DNA of 64,000 nucleotides from JAFAFN01 sp963707555 (GCA_963707555.1 CAVPQM010000013.1:1-64000); one strand, 5' to 3'; positions 46,657 through 55,986 are shown, counted from the first letter of the stretch. Notes: generated by a model from the letters alone, not told the origin. Program-made: numbers and translations.

Positions 46657-48801
46657 ATGACGCCATCACATGACGCAGACGGCCAGATGCCGCCAGCCGA
46701 CGTCGACGAGATGTCCGGCCCCGGCGGGTTCGGCGACTCGGAGTTCGACACCGGGCTCGGACCAGACCGACTCGGGCCCGACGGACTCGGGCCCGACGGA
46801 CCCGCCGACCAGGCGCACTCCGACGCCCCACCGCTCGGCGCCGAACCGGAGAAGCCCGGATTCGGCGCCCGACTGCGCTCGCGGGTCTCCGCAGATCTGC
46901 GCAGCGCGCTGGTCGACCCGTCCCAGGAGCCCACCGGGGACTTCGACATCGTCGTGCAGCAGCCCGGCCGGGCCGGCGACCGCGTCGCCACGTTCGCCGG
47001 GCTCATCACCGCGATGCGCCTCGCGACGACCGCGATCTCGCTGCTGCTGGTGTCGACCTCGGCGGACAACTCGGTCTCGTTGCGGGTCTGGACGGCGCTC
47101 GTCGTGGGCTACGCGATGTTCCGGGCGTTCCGCCCGATCCGCTACACCGACGACGTCAGCTCACTCGTCCGCGTGATCGGCGAGGTCGGCGTGCACGTCA
47201 TCGCCGTCGTCGCCACCGGCGGCTGGGAGTCACCGCTCATCTTCACGCTGCTGACGGCGGTCACCGTCGCCGGCCTGGCCCGTGGCTTCGGCTTCTCGCT
47301 GCGTGTCGCGATCGCGACGGTCCTGGCGGTCACGTTCCCCTTCATCAACGACGCGATCGACCGCCGCGAAGCCCTGCTGCGCTCGGCGTCGTGGGCGGGC
47401 ATCGTGCTGCTGGTGGCGATCGTGTCGGGCTACGCCCGGCGGATCTCCGGCGAGGCCGACCGTGAACGCGAGCTCGCCATGGACCGCCTGGGCCGGCTCG
47501 CCGACGCGAACGCCCTCCTGTTCTCGCTGCACCGCGTCACCCAGACGTTGCCCGCGTCGCTCGACCTGGGCGACGTGCTCGACTCCACCCTGAGCCGAAT
47601 GAAGTCGCTCGTCTCCTACGACAGCGTCGCGGTACTGCTCTTCGACGAGACCGACGCCCACTGGGACGTGGTCCGCCACCAGGGCCTGCACGCCCCCACC
47701 CGACTCGGCCCCACCGAACTGCCCGGCGGGCTGCGCCAGGCGATCGCCCAGAACCGCCAGGTGCACCTCCCGAACCTCTCGACCCAACCGGGCGGCGGCC
47801 TGTCGAACCGGGCGGGCTCGGGTATCTACTCGGTGCTCGTCGCCCGCGGCGCCATCATCGGCCTGCTCGCCATCGAGCACAGCGACTTCAACCACTTCTC
47901 GTCCCGTGACCTGGAGCTCGTCGAGGGCTTCGTCGCCCCCGCCGCCCTCGCGCTCGACAACGCCCGCTGGTTCGCCCGCCTGCGCACCGTCGGTGCGGAC
48001 GAGGAGCGCACCAGGATCGCCCGCGACCTGCACGACCGCATCGGCCAGTCGCTCGCCTACCTGGGCTTCGAGCTCGACCGGCTCGTCGACAAGGAGGAGT
48101 CGGGCCAGGCCATCACCGAGGACATCCGCCTGCTGCGCGACGACCTGCGCGGTGTCGTGCGAGAAGTCCGCGACACCCTCTACGACCTGCGTACCGACGT
48201 CTCGGACGAGCAGGGTCTGGCCGACGTGCTCGAGCAGTTCGTCGTCCGCGTCGCCGAGCGCAGCGAGCTGCAGATCCAGATCGAGGCCGACCGCGGCGCC
48301 CGCCTGCCGATGCTCCAGGAACGTGAGATGTGGCGTGTCGCCCAGGAGGCGCTCGCCAACATCGAACGCCACTCCCAGGCGACCGCCGTGCGAGTCGTGT
48401 GGCGCTGCGACGGACGTCGCGCCCTCATCGACATCACCGACAACGGGGTCGGCTTCGACCAGAGCAGGGCCGGCCGCATCGACTCCTACGGCGTCCTCGG
48501 CATGCGTGAACGTGCCGCCAGCATCGGCGCCGCGCTCGAGATCGTCAGCGCCCCGGGACGCGGCACCCGTGTGCGCTGCACGCTCACTCCCGAGACCACC
48601 GAGGCCCGCACGACCGGCGCCTCGCTGGCACCCGAGACACCCGCGGAGCGCAGCACCGCGCCCTTCGAGCACGCCGACGCGCCCGCAGGACGCTCCGTGA
48701 CCACGAACGACGGCGGCACCACCCGCCTCGCCCCGCTCGCGCCCTCGCAGCCGGGCCCCACGACCGCACGCACCACATCCGAACCAGGGAAGGGGAGGTA
48801 A
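46657..48801 (+). CDS. NarL-type membrane sensor histidine kinase with GAF domain
   Basis: 714 residues from ATG 46657 (AGGA upstream). Order: acidic, Gly/Asp-rich tail with LGPDGLGPDG repeats (1-60), five to six membrane helices (about 105-260), a GAF domain (about 290-445), HisKA_3 with the phosphorylated histidine in IARDLHDRIGQSLAYLGFEL (about 455), HATPase_c (WRVAQEALANIERHSQ, ITDNGVGFD), and a long low-complexity tail. The signal is unknown. A response regulator starts three bases after its stop, and a Flp pilin gene follows. Confidence 0.9.
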   Translation: MTPSHDADGQMPPADVDEMSGPGGFGDSEFDTGLGPDRLGPDGLGPDGPADQAHSDAPPLGAEPEKPGFGARLRSRVSADLRSALVDPSQEPTGDFDIVVQQPGRAGDRVATFAGLITAMRLATTAISLLLVSTSADNSVSLRVWTALVVGYAMFRAFRPIRYTDDVSSLVRVIGEVGVHVIAVVATGGWESPLIFTLLTAVTVAGLARGFGFSLRVAIATVLAVTFPFINDAIDRREALLRSASWAGIVLLVAIVSGYARRISGEADRERELAMDRLGRLADANALLFSLHRVTQTLPASLDLGDVLDSTLSRMKSLVSYDSVAVLLFDETDAHWDVVRHQGLHAPTRLGPTELPGGLRQAIAQNRQVHLPNLSTQPGGGLSNRAGSGIYSVLVARGAIIGLLAIEHSDFNHFSSRDLELVEGFVAPAALALDNARWFARLRTVGADEERTRIARDLHDRIGQSLAYLGFELDRLVDKEESGQAITEDIRLLRDDLRGVVREVRDTLYDLRTDVSDEQGLADVLEQFVVRVAERSELQIQIEADRGARLPMLQEREMWRVAQEALANIERHSQATAVRVVWRCDGRRALIDITDNGVGFDQSRAGRIDSYGVLGMRERAASIGAALEIVSAPGRGTRVRCTLTPETTEARTTGASLAPETPAERSTAPFEHADAPAGRSVTTNDGGTTRLAPLAPSQPGPTTARTTSEPGKGR

Positions 48802-48803
48802 GG

Positions 48804-49452
48804 ATGTCGATCCGCCTCATGTTGGCCGACGACCATCGAATGCTCAGGGAGGGACTCCGGCGATCGATGACCGACGCCGGGCTTCGACGTGATCGGTGAG
48901 GCCGGCGACGGCGTCGAGGCCGTGGCCCTGGCAGGTCAGCTGCAACCCGACGTCATCCTCATGGACGTCACGATGCCGAACTGCGACGGCGTCGAGGCGT
49001 GTCGGCAGCTCAAGGCCATCGGCACGGACTCCCGCATCGTCATGTTGACGATGCACGCCGACCAGGAGGTGCTCACCAACGCCATCAGGGCGGGGGCGAT
49101 CGGCTACCTGATCAAGGACTGCTCGACCGCGGAGATCGCCGAGGCGGTCCGCATGGCCGCCGAGGGCGACACCGTCCTGTCACCGCAGCTCGCCCGCTCG
49201 ATGCTCGCCGAGGTGCGCAAGCTCGACGAGCCGCGCACGCCCGAGGACGACCGGGTCGTCACCAAGCGCGAGGAGGAGGTGCTGCAGCTCATCGCTGACG
49301 GCTGCTCCACCCCCGAGGTGGCCGAACGGCTCTACATCTCGCAGAAGACCGTCAAGAACCACCTGGCGTCGATCTACCAGAAGCTCGACGCCAGGGACCG
49401 CACGCAGGCAGTCCTGCAGGCGGTCCGGATGGGCATCGTGAGCCTGCACTGA
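48804..49452 (+). CDS. NarL/LuxR-type response regulator, one frameshift in this sequence
   Basis: It starts at ATG 48804 (GGGGAGGTAAGG upstream) as MSIRLMLADDHRMLREGLRR. One extra G near 48880 (GCCGGGCTTCG) shifts the frame, after which the receiver continues from FDVIGEAGDGVEAVALAG with the phospho-aspartate in VILMDVTMPNCDGVEA. The C-terminal LuxR helix-turn-helix (EEVLQLIADGCSTPEVAERL, YISQKTVKNHLASIYQKL) is intact. It is the partner of the preceding kinase. The shift is probably a homopolymer error. Confidence 0.9.
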
Positions 49453-49580
49453 GGCTCGCCCATCGAGGCGACATGGTCCCGGTGACCCCGCGGGGTTGGG
49501 TCGCAGGAACCACGTTGGGCCGTTCGACCTATCAAGGGTGGGTCGGAGGCGCCGATACAAATCCCAGGATCCCGGCGGAC

Positions 49581-49595
49581 GGGGTTCGAAACCCC
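49581..49595 (+). other. small hairpin in the flp leader
   Basis: GGGGTTCGAAACCCC forms a six-base stem 46 bases upstream of the pilin start. It looks like a tRNA T arm but has no tRNA context. Confidence 0.4.
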
Positions 49596-49641
49596 AGGTA
49601 ACACCCGAAACCCGAAGCACCAGAACAGACGGAGCACGACA

Positions 49642-49830
49642 ATGATGACCCAGTTCAACTTCCTCAAGACGTGGCTGCTGGCCCAGACCAAGACCGAGCG
49701 TGGCGCATCGCTCGTGGAGTACGCACTCCTCGTGGCGCTCATCGCCGTCGTCGTCATCGGCGCCATCACCCTGCTCGGCCGCAGCGCCTCGAACACGTTC
49801 TCGGACGTGGCCGGCAACCTGCCGGGCTGA
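49642..49830 (+). CDS. flp: Flp-type pilin subunit
   Basis: 62 residues from ATG 49642 (GGAG seven bases upstream). A short N-terminal leader ending in G precedes the prepilin cleavage region GASLVEYALLVALIAVVVIG with the conserved glutamate at +5, as in Flp/Fap pilins assembled by Tad machines. No tad assembly gene is in the window. It lies 190 bases after a two-component system that may control it, and is followed by two terminators. Confidence 0.9.
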   Translation: MMTQFNFLKTWLLAQTKTERGASLVEYALLVALIAVVVIGAITLLGRSASNTFSDVAGNLPG

Positions 49831-49852
49831 TCCTCCGGATCACCGAGTAGTC

Positions 49853-49888
49853 GACGAGGGCGGGTCCACACCAGGGCCCGCCCTCGTC
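49853..49888 (+). terminator. terminator after flp
   Basis: GACGAGGGCGGG (49853-49864) pairs with CCCGCCCTCGTC (49877-49888): a 12-bp stem with a 12-base loop, followed by CATTCTCC. Confidence 0.75.
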
Positions 49889-49952
49889 CATTCTCCGAGA
49901 CGCGACGGGCCGATCCACAACGTGGTCGATCAGCTACCGGAGTGGAGAGTGA

Positions 49953-49977
49953 CGACGGGGCCCGAGGGGCCCCGTCG
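49953..49977. terminator. second hairpin between flp and gntR
   Basis: CGACGGGGCCC (49953-49963) and GGGCCCCGTCG (49967-49977) form a perfect 11-bp stem with loop GAG, probably serving the minus-strand gntR gene ending at 50091 as well as readthrough from flp. Confidence 0.6.
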
Positions 49978-50090
49978 CCGCGTCCGGGGACAGTCGCCCG
50001 TTCGGTGCCCTCACCGTGCACCGTGGGCAGCAATCCGACCCGCACCGACGACCGGCGCAGACGGCCAGCGGAGCGCAGAGGCCGGCTCGC

Positions 50091-50822
50091 TCAGTCGACC
50101 AGGCGGAGCCCGGCGGGTGTCAGCGAGCCGTCGTCGACGGCGAGCTCGACCGAGAACCGGGTGCGGTGCGCCGGGAACACGTGCTCGCTCACCAGGACCG
50201 GACGGCCCTCGTCGCTGCGGGTGACCCGCTCGACCACGAGCGCCGGTGACGCGGCCGGCACGCCCAGCAGTGCGGCGTCCGCGTCGTCGACGAGCTCGGC
50301 GCCGATGGTCTGGCTCGCGCCGCCGAGGGCGACCGGCAGCTGCTCGAGGAACGACGAGCGTTCGACGTCGTCACGACTCAGCGCGGAGCCGAGCTCCTCG
50401 CGGCACCAGACGGTCACCCGGGCGAAGGGCTGGCCGTCGGCCAGATGCAGACGACGCACCTCGAGCACCGTGCGCTCGCCGAGCACCTCACGCACCCGGT
50501 CCGGCGCGGGCACGAACCCGAAGGACAGGATGCGTCGTGCCGAGCGCAGCCCTGCGGCGGAGAGCTGGGCGTCGATCGTGTCGAGGTGGCTCAGCTCCTG
50601 CTCGAGCGGTTCGCCGGCCACGGTCCACCCGAAGCCCTGACGACTCTCGAGCAGTCCCTCGCCCCGCAGCACCTCGAGGGCCCTGCGAATCGTCACCCGG
50701 CTCGCCCCGTAGTGTGCGGACAGCTCGGATTCCGAGGGCAGCACCCGCGTCGCGTCGAACTCGGCGCCCCGCAGCCGACGACGCAGATCGTCGGCGATGA
50801 CCTGGTAGCGGATGGTCCTCAC
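50091..50822 (-). CDS. GntR-family regulator (HutC/UTRA type)
   Basis: 243 residues from GTG 50822 (MRTIRYQVIADDLRRRLRG). The N-terminal winged helix (LPSESELSAHYGASRVTIRR, ALEVLRGEGLLESRQGFGW) is followed by a UTRA effector-binding domain. It is divergent from aconitase across 70 bases containing a direct repeat, so it probably regulates itself and acn. The ligand is unknown. An upstream in-frame ATG at 50918 would overlap the acn start and is less likely. Confidence 0.85.
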   Translation of the reverse strand: MRTIRYQVIADDLRRRLRGAEFDATRVLPSESELSAHYGASRVTIRRALEVLRGEGLLESRQGFGWTVAGEPLEQELSHLDTIDAQLSAAGLRSARRILSFGFVPAPDRVREVLGERTVLEVRRLHLADGQPFARVTVWCREELGSALSRDDVERSSFLEQLPVALGGASQTIGAELVDDADAALLGVPAASPALVVERVTRSDEGRPVLVSEHVFPAHRTRFSVELAVDDGSLTPAGLRLVD

Positions 50823-50824
50823 GA

Positions 50825-50842
50825 ACTTGTAGTGTACTTGTA
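50825..50842. promoter_or_regulatory. direct-repeat operator between gntR and acn
   Basis: ACTTGTA occurs twice (50825-50831 and 50836-50842), 11 bases apart or one helical turn, right at the gntR start. It is a likely site for the GntR-family protein. Confidence 0.5.
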
Positions 50843-50892
50843 TTCCCGCTGGTTCGACCGCCTGACCCGGGTACCGCCACGAGGAGACCGCC

Positions 50893-53163
50893 ATGGCCGC
50901 AGTTGCATCTACTCCCATCGAGCTCGTGAAGGGCGCCTACGCCCGCTTCGAGGCCCATGTCGACGTCGCCCGCACCCGGCTCGGCCGGCCCCTCACGCTG
51001 TCCGAGAAGATCCTGATCGCCCACCTCGACGACCCGGCAGCCGAGTTCGAGCGAGGCATCACCTACAACGACCTGCGGCCCGACCGCGTGGCCATGCAGG
51101 ACGCCACCGCGCAGATGGCGCTGCTGCAGTTCATGACCGCAGGGCTCGACCAGGTTGCGGTCCCCTCCACGGTGCACTGCGACCACCTGATCCAGGCGAA
51201 GGAGAACGGCAAGGTCGACCTGCTCGCCGCCGAGCAGAACAACGCCGAGGTCTACGACTTCCTCGAGTCGGTCTCGGCCAAGTACGACATCGGCTTCTGG
51301 GGCCCCGGCTCGGGCATCATCCACCAGGTCGTGCTCGAGCAGTACGCGTTCCCCGGCGGGATGATGGTGGGCACCGACAGCCACACCCCCAACGCGGGTG
51401 GCCTGGGCATGATCGCCATCGGCGTGGGCGGCGCGGATGCGGTCGACGTCATGACCGGCTTCCCGTTCAACGTGCGCTGGCCGAAGCTGATCGGCGTGCA
51501 CCTGACCGGTGAGCTCAACGGTTGGTCGGCCCCCAAGGACGTCATCCTGAAGGTCGCCGAGATCCTGACCGTCAAGGGCGGCACCGGCGCCATCGTCGAG
51601 TACTTCGGGCCCGGCGCCAACTCCATCTCGTGCACCGGCAAGGCGACGATCTGCAACATGGGTGCCGAGATCGGCGCGACCACCTCGCTGTTCGCCTACG
51701 ACGACGCGATGGCCCGCTACCTCAAGGCCACCGGCCGCGAAGAGATCGCCGACGCGGCGAACGGTGTCGCGCACCACCTGCGAGCCGATGACCAGGTGCT
51801 CGCCGATCCGGTGCAGTACTTCGACCAGGTCATCGAGATCGACCTGTCGACCCTGCGCCCCCACATCAACGGCCCGCACACGCCCGACCTGGCCCGTGAG
51901 GTCTCCAAGCTCGGCGACGAGGCCCGTGAGCAGGGCTGGCCGCTCGAGATCAGCTCGGCGCTGGTCGGTTCCTGCACCAACTCCTCGTACGAGGACATCA
52001 CCCGCGCCGCGTCGATCCTGCGCTTCGCCGCGGCGAACGGGCTGTCGGTCAAGACGCCGCTCATGATCACCCCCGGCTCGGAGCAGGTGCGGGCGACGAT
52101 CGAGCGCGACGAGCTGCTCGGCACCTTCGAGTCCGCCGGCGCCACCGTGCTCGCCAACGCGTGCGGCCCGTGCATCGGTCAGTGGGCCCGGCCGGCCGAG
52201 GCGATCGACCACCCCAACACGATCGTCACCAGCTACAACCGCAACTTCCCCAAGCGCAACGACGGCTCGGTCAACACCCTGGCCTTCGTGACCTCACCCG
52301 AGACGGTCGTCGCGCTGGCGCTCGCCGGCACCCTCGACTTCGACCCGCTCTCCGACACGCTCACCAACGCCTCGGGCGAGCAGGTCAGCCTGCCCGAGCC
52401 CGTCGGCGAGGAGCTGCCGGCCCTGGGATTCACCCCCGGTGAGAACACCTTCGTCGCGCCGCCCGAGGACCGCTCGGGCGTCGAGGTGAAGGTCTCCCCC
52501 ACCTCTGATCGCCTGCAGCTGCTGGAGCCGTTCGCACCGTGGGACGGCAACGACTACCTCGACCTGCCGATCCTGGTGAAGGCCAAGGGCAAGTGCACCA
52601 CCGACCACATCTCGATGGCCGGTCCGTGGCTCAAGTACCGCGGTCACCTCGAGAACATCTCGGGCAACCTGTTCCTCGGAGCGATCAACGCGTTCACCGG
52701 CCAGGCCGGCGAGGGCAAGGACCAGCTCGACGGGACGACGAAGTCGTACCCGGACATCGCCAAGCACTACCACGAGGCCGGGCAGGCCTGGGTGGCCGTG
52801 GGCGACGAGAACTGGGGCGAAGGCTCGTCCCGCGAGCACGCCGCGATGGAACCCCGGTTCCGTGGCGCCAAGGCGATCATCGTGCGCAGCTTCGCCCGCA
52901 TCCACGAGGCCAACCTGAAGAAGCAGGGCGTGCTCGCCCTGACCTTCGCCGAGCCGGAGATCTACGACGTCGTCGGCGAGGACGACCGCATCAGCATCCT
53001 CGGCCTGGCGAACCTGGCACCGGGTGAGCCCGTCGAGTGCCGCCTGACCAAGCCGGATGGCACCTCGATCACGTTCTGGGGCAACCAGACGATGAGCGAG
53101 GAGCACATCGAGTGGTTCAAGGCGGGCTCGGCCCTCAACATCATCCGGGCTCGTACCGCCTGA
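50893..53163 (+). CDS. acn: aconitate hydratase, mitochondrial (ACO2) type
   Basis: 756 residues. It isomerises citrate and isocitrate using a [4Fe-4S] cluster. Cluster cysteines lie in GSCTNSSYEDI and CGPCIGQW; GTDSHTPNAGGLGMIAIGVG and the swivel-domain GEGSSREHAAMEPR bind substrate. Length and sequence style resemble the mitochondrial-type aconitases more than the roughly 900-residue AcnA common in actinobacteria. That is a judgement from memory. It is divergent from a GntR regulator and terminated by a long hairpin. Citrate synthase lies 3 kb downstream. Confidence 0.95.
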   Translation: MAAVASTPIELVKGAYARFEAHVDVARTRLGRPLTLSEKILIAHLDDPAAEFERGITYNDLRPDRVAMQDATAQMALLQFMTAGLDQVAVPSTVHCDHLIQAKENGKVDLLAAEQNNAEVYDFLESVSAKYDIGFWGPGSGIIHQVVLEQYAFPGGMMVGTDSHTPNAGGLGMIAIGVGGADAVDVMTGFPFNVRWPKLIGVHLTGELNGWSAPKDVILKVAEILTVKGGTGAIVEYFGPGANSISCTGKATICNMGAEIGATTSLFAYDDAMARYLKATGREEIADAANGVAHHLRADDQVLADPVQYFDQVIEIDLSTLRPHINGPHTPDLAREVSKLGDEAREQGWPLEISSALVGSCTNSSYEDITRAASILRFAAANGLSVKTPLMITPGSEQVRATIERDELLGTFESAGATVLANACGPCIGQWARPAEAIDHPNTIVTSYNRNFPKRNDGSVNTLAFVTSPETVVALALAGTLDFDPLSDTLTNASGEQVSLPEPVGEELPALGFTPGENTFVAPPEDRSGVEVKVSPTSDRLQLLEPFAPWDGNDYLDLPILVKAKGKCTTDHISMAGPWLKYRGHLENISGNLFLGAINAFTGQAGEGKDQLDGTTKSYPDIAKHYHEAGQAWVAVGDENWGEGSSREHAAMEPRFRGAKAIIVRSFARIHEANLKKQGVLALTFAEPEIYDVVGEDDRISILGLANLAPGEPVECRLTKPDGTSITFWGNQTMSEEHIEWFKAGSALNIIRARTA

Positions 53164-53184
53164 GTCGGTCGGTCGCTCGATCAG

Positions 53185-53243
53185 CGGTGTCCCGCTGGAA
53201 ACCTGTCGGCGCTTCGCTGGAAACGGTTTCCAGAGGGACACCG
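53185..53243. terminator. strong hairpin between convergent acn and HAD-PlsC genes
   Basis: Arms 53185-53203 and 53225-53243 (CGGTGTCCCGCTGGAAACC and its near-complement) pair over 19 bases with one mismatch. CTTTTCT follows on the plus strand. Confidence 0.8.
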
Positions 53244-53322
53244 CTTTTCTCGCGTTCGATGGGGCCAGGCAGCACGGCACACGGCTGCTGTCACGCCGGC
53301 CCTTGGTCGTTGCAGGAAAGCG

Positions 53323-54771
53323 TCAGTCGGTGCCGGGGCGGCGGTGGGTCTCGTGGTCGGCGTCGTCATCATCGGGGATCACGCCGCCCGGGTAGGTCAG
53401 CGCCAGCTCGTCGCGAGAGGGCGTGTAGGGCTGCGACGCCTCGGGCGGCAGCAGCTCCGAGATGGCCGCCATCATCGTCGTGGTGTCCTCGTCGAGGTCG
53501 TCGCCGGTGAGCTCGATCGGTTCACCGACGCGGATGGTCACCCTGGGCGGCGTCAGCACGTTGGTGACGTCCGGCAGCTTCGAGCTGCGCGGCCATGCCT
53601 CTTCGGTGCCCCACAGCCCCATGGGGATGACCGGGACCCCGGCGGTCGTCGCGAGCTTCGCCGCCCCCCAACGCCCCTTGAGCTCGGGATCGAAGAAGGC
53701 GGGCCCGCGCGGGATGGTGCCCTGCGGCATGATCGCGACCAGTTCGCCGGCGGCGAGCGCCATCTCGGCGGCCCGCAGCGGCTCCTCGGAGCCGGTGCCC
53801 CGGTCGACTCGGATGCCACCCAGGGCGGTGACGACGTCGCCGACGATCGGTGCGTCGAAGACCTCCTTCTTGCCCAGGAACCGCACGGGGCGGCCCCGAC
53901 GGGCCAGGACGAAGCCGATGGCGAGCGGATCGAAGTACGAGCGGTGGTTCGCGACCAGCACTGCGGGCCCGTGGGCAGGGATGTTGTCGATGCCCTCGAT
54001 GTCGAAGCGCACCCACGGGAAGAGCTGCGGCTGGGCGAGCATCAGCAGCACCCGCTGCGGCTCGAGCCCGGCGAACTTCGGCACGCCTGCGGGCACGTCG
54101 AAGTAGACGACCGGCCAGCGACGCAGCGTCGCGACGCCCAGCATGCGCGGATCGGGGTTGACCGCGTGCGGGTGCCCGACGATCGACAGCAGCGGCACGT
54201 CGTAGTAGCTGTCGGAGTACGCGTAGCTGGTGTCGAGGTCGATCGAGTGGTGGAACGCCCACTCGGCGACCGCTCGCGCCTTGCCCTTGCCCCACACGAA
54301 GTCGCCGTCGATGGTGCCGTCGAAGCGACCGCTGTGGCGTCCGTAGCGGGTCGCCACGATGTCGTCGAAGCCGAGTCGGTCGGCCAGCGGTTCGATCAGG
54401 TCGATCGGCGTGGTCGTGGCCATCACCAGCCGGCGGCCCTCGGCCCGGTGCTCGTCGATCATCTGCTTGGCGTACGGCAGGACGGCGTCGGCCAACGGCT
54501 CGGCGGCCCGCTCCGCTGCGGCACGGACCAGGTCGACCGACCAACCACGTGAGGCACGTGCACCCTGGCGGCTGAGGAACATCGACGGCCAGGTCTCGCC
54601 GACCAGGTTGAAGAAGCCGAAGGCGATCGCCTCGAAGGGCCCGGTGGCCCCCGTCAGCAGGCCGACGTGCCGGAGCGACTCGCTGATGATGGGACCGCTT
54701 GCTCCAGACAGCAGCGTGCGATCCAGGTCGAAGATGGCAGCGCCCTGGGTGCCCGTGCCTCGCGAGGTCAT
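53323..54771 (-). CDS. HAD-IB phosphatase fused to PlsC-type acyltransferase
   Basis: 482 residues. The N-terminal HAD hydrolase (about 1-215) has AAIFDLDRTLLSGASG, MATTTPIDLIEPLADRLGFD and YSDSYYDVPLL. The C-terminal 1-acyl-glycerol-3-phosphate acyltransferase domain (about 245-460) has the catalytic NHRSYFD (HX4D) and PQGTIPRGP. Such fusions probably form phosphatidic acid or dephosphorylate a lipid or serine-type phosphate; the exact pairing is not known. A 6C RNA lies 90 bases upstream on the same strand. Confidence 0.9.
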   Translation of the reverse strand: MTSRGTGTQGAAIFDLDRTLLSGASGPIISESLRHVGLLTGATGPFEAIAFGFFNLVGETWPSMFLSRQGARASRGWSVDLVRAAAERAAEPLADAVLPYAKQMIDEHRAEGRRLVMATTTPIDLIEPLADRLGFDDIVATRYGRHSGRFDGTIDGDFVWGKGKARAVAEWAFHHSIDLDTSYAYSDSYYDVPLLSIVGHPHAVNPDPRMLGVATLRRWPVVYFDVPAGVPKFAGLEPQRVLLMLAQPQLFPWVRFDIEGIDNIPAHGPAVLVANHRSYFDPLAIGFVLARRGRPVRFLGKKEVFDAPIVGDVVTALGGIRVDRGTGSEEPLRAAEMALAAGELVAIMPQGTIPRGPAFFDPELKGRWGAAKLATTAGVPVIPMGLWGTEEAWPRSSKLPDVTNVLTPPRVTIRVGEPIELTGDDLDEDTTTMMAAISELLPPEASQPYTPSRDELALTYPGGVIPDDDDADHETHRRPGTD

Positions 54772-54860
54772 GCCCGGACGCTACTTCCGATGGTCGCCGG
54801 CCTGCAGCGTCGCCGACCGGACCAGCGCCATGTCGCTCCAGCACCTAGGATCGTCACCCG

Positions 54861-54945
54861 AAAACGGCCGAAGGACTGGCGGGGGGAGCCAGTCCTTCAG
54901 CAGGTTGCATCTCCGGTTCGGGGGGGGTGATCCGGAGATGCTGGC
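54861..54945 (-). ncRNA. 6C small RNA
   Basis: On the minus strand two adjacent hairpins each carry a C-rich loop. The first pairs GCATCTCCGG with CCGGAGATGC around a loop with eight C (54920-54927). The second pairs GAAGGACTGGC with GCCAGTCCTTC around TCCCCCC (54881-54887). The linker is AACCTGCT, and GGCCGTTTT follows the second stem as a terminator tail. This is the defining layout of the actinobacterial 6C RNA, whose C-rich loops pair with G-rich mRNA sites in characterised examples. As I recall, Mycobacterium tuberculosis B11 also lies next to a HAD-family gene, matching this context. Confidence 0.88.
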
Positions 54946-55034
54946 TCGAGGGGGACATGGGGGGACGTCCGCACCCTCGGCGTTTGTTAGGTATGAAGAT
55001 AGCCTGGAGCAAGCAATCTGACAAGCAAATTGTA

Positions 55035-55054
55035 GAGATACTGAGTATCGTCTC
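55035..55054. promoter_or_regulatory. inverted-repeat operator upstream of lysR
   Basis: GAGATACTGAGTATCGTCTC is a near-perfect inverted repeat directly before the lysR start, in an AT-rich patch. It contains a T-N11-A-like half-site pair, as expected for LysR autoregulation. Confidence 0.5.
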
Positions 55055-55059
55055 CAGCG

Positions 55060-55986
55060 ATGGACAGAAAACAGCTCCGAGCGCTGCTCGCCGTCGCCGA
55101 CCACCGCTCCTTCTCGGCCGCCGCACGATCCCTCGACACCGTGCAGTCCAACATCTCGGCGCACGTGGCACGCCTCGAGCGTGAGCTCGGCGTCACGCTG
55201 ATCGACCGGGCCAGCACCGAGCCGACCCACGAAGGGCGGGCGGTCATCGAGCGGGCGCGCCGCATCGAGACCGAGTTCGATGCCCTCGACTCCGATGTGG
55301 CGTCACTGCGCGACGTCATCACCGGCTCGGTGCGCCTCGGGGTGATCGGCACCACGGCCCGCTGGCTCGTGCCCCCTCTGCTCGGCCACCTGAGCGAACG
55401 ATGCCCCCAGGTGACCGTCGTCGTGCTCGACGCGACGACCAGCTCGCTGGTGCTGAACCTGGTGTCGGGCGCGGTCGACCTGGCGGTCGTCAACCTGCCC
55501 GTCGACGACACCGAGCTGCGGGTCGAGCCGCTCTTCGACGAGGACCGGGTGCTGGTCGTGCCCGCCGGCCACCCGCTGCACGGACGCGACGTCGTGACCC
55601 TCGACGAGGCGATCGAGCACGAACTGCTGCTCGAGGCGCCGGGCACCGCGTTCCGGGAGTCGCTCGAGCGCCACGCCGCCACCCGAGGGCTGCGGCTCCG
55701 CCCCAAGGCCGAGTTCGACGGCATGCGGCTGCTCGCGTCGCTCGCGTTCGCCGGTTTCGGCGCGGGGATCGTGCCCGCGTCGGCCGCACCCGCCGGTGTC
55801 GCGGGTGACTTCCGACGCATCCCGATCGAGGGCGTCCCAGGTCGATCGGTGGGTGTGGCCCGCCGCCGCCGGAGCATGTTGTCGCCGGCGCAACGGGTGG
55901 TCGCCGAGGCGATCGCCGAGGTCGTGGCCGCCGAGGCCGGTGACCACTCCGGCGTCTATCCCGCTCCGATCCGCCCCAGGGTGTGA
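55060..55986 (+). CDS. LysR-family transcriptional regulator
   Basis: 308 residues. The N-terminal helix-turn-helix (LRALLAVADHRSFSAAARSL, VQSNISAHVARLERELGVTL) is followed by a periplasmic-binding-like effector domain (GSVRLGVIGTTARWLVPPLL, DLAVVNLPVDDTELRVEPLF). It is divergent from the 6C RNA and the HAD-PlsC gene and lies 95 bases before citrate synthase, either of which could be a target. The ligand is unknown. Confidence 0.9.
   Translation: MDRKQLRALLAVADHRSFSAAARSLDTVQSNISAHVARLERELGVTLIDRASTEPTHEGRAVIERARRIETEFDALDSDVASLRDVITGSVRLGVIGTTARWLVPPLLGHLSERCPQVTVVVLDATTSSLVLNLVSGAVDLAVVNLPVDDTELRVEPLFDEDRVLVVPAGHPLHGRDVVTLDEAIEHELLLEAPGTAFRESLERHAATRGLRLRPKAEFDGMRLLASLAFAGFGAGIVPASAAPAGVAGDFRRIPIEGVPGRSVGVARRRRSMLSPAQRVVAEAIAEVVAAEAGDHSGVYPAPIRPRV

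Noticed and set aside
49581..49595. tRNA T arm or cyclic-di-GMP riboswitch before flp
   Set aside because: The hairpin is an isolated stem without acceptor or other arms and without conserved riboswitch sequence.
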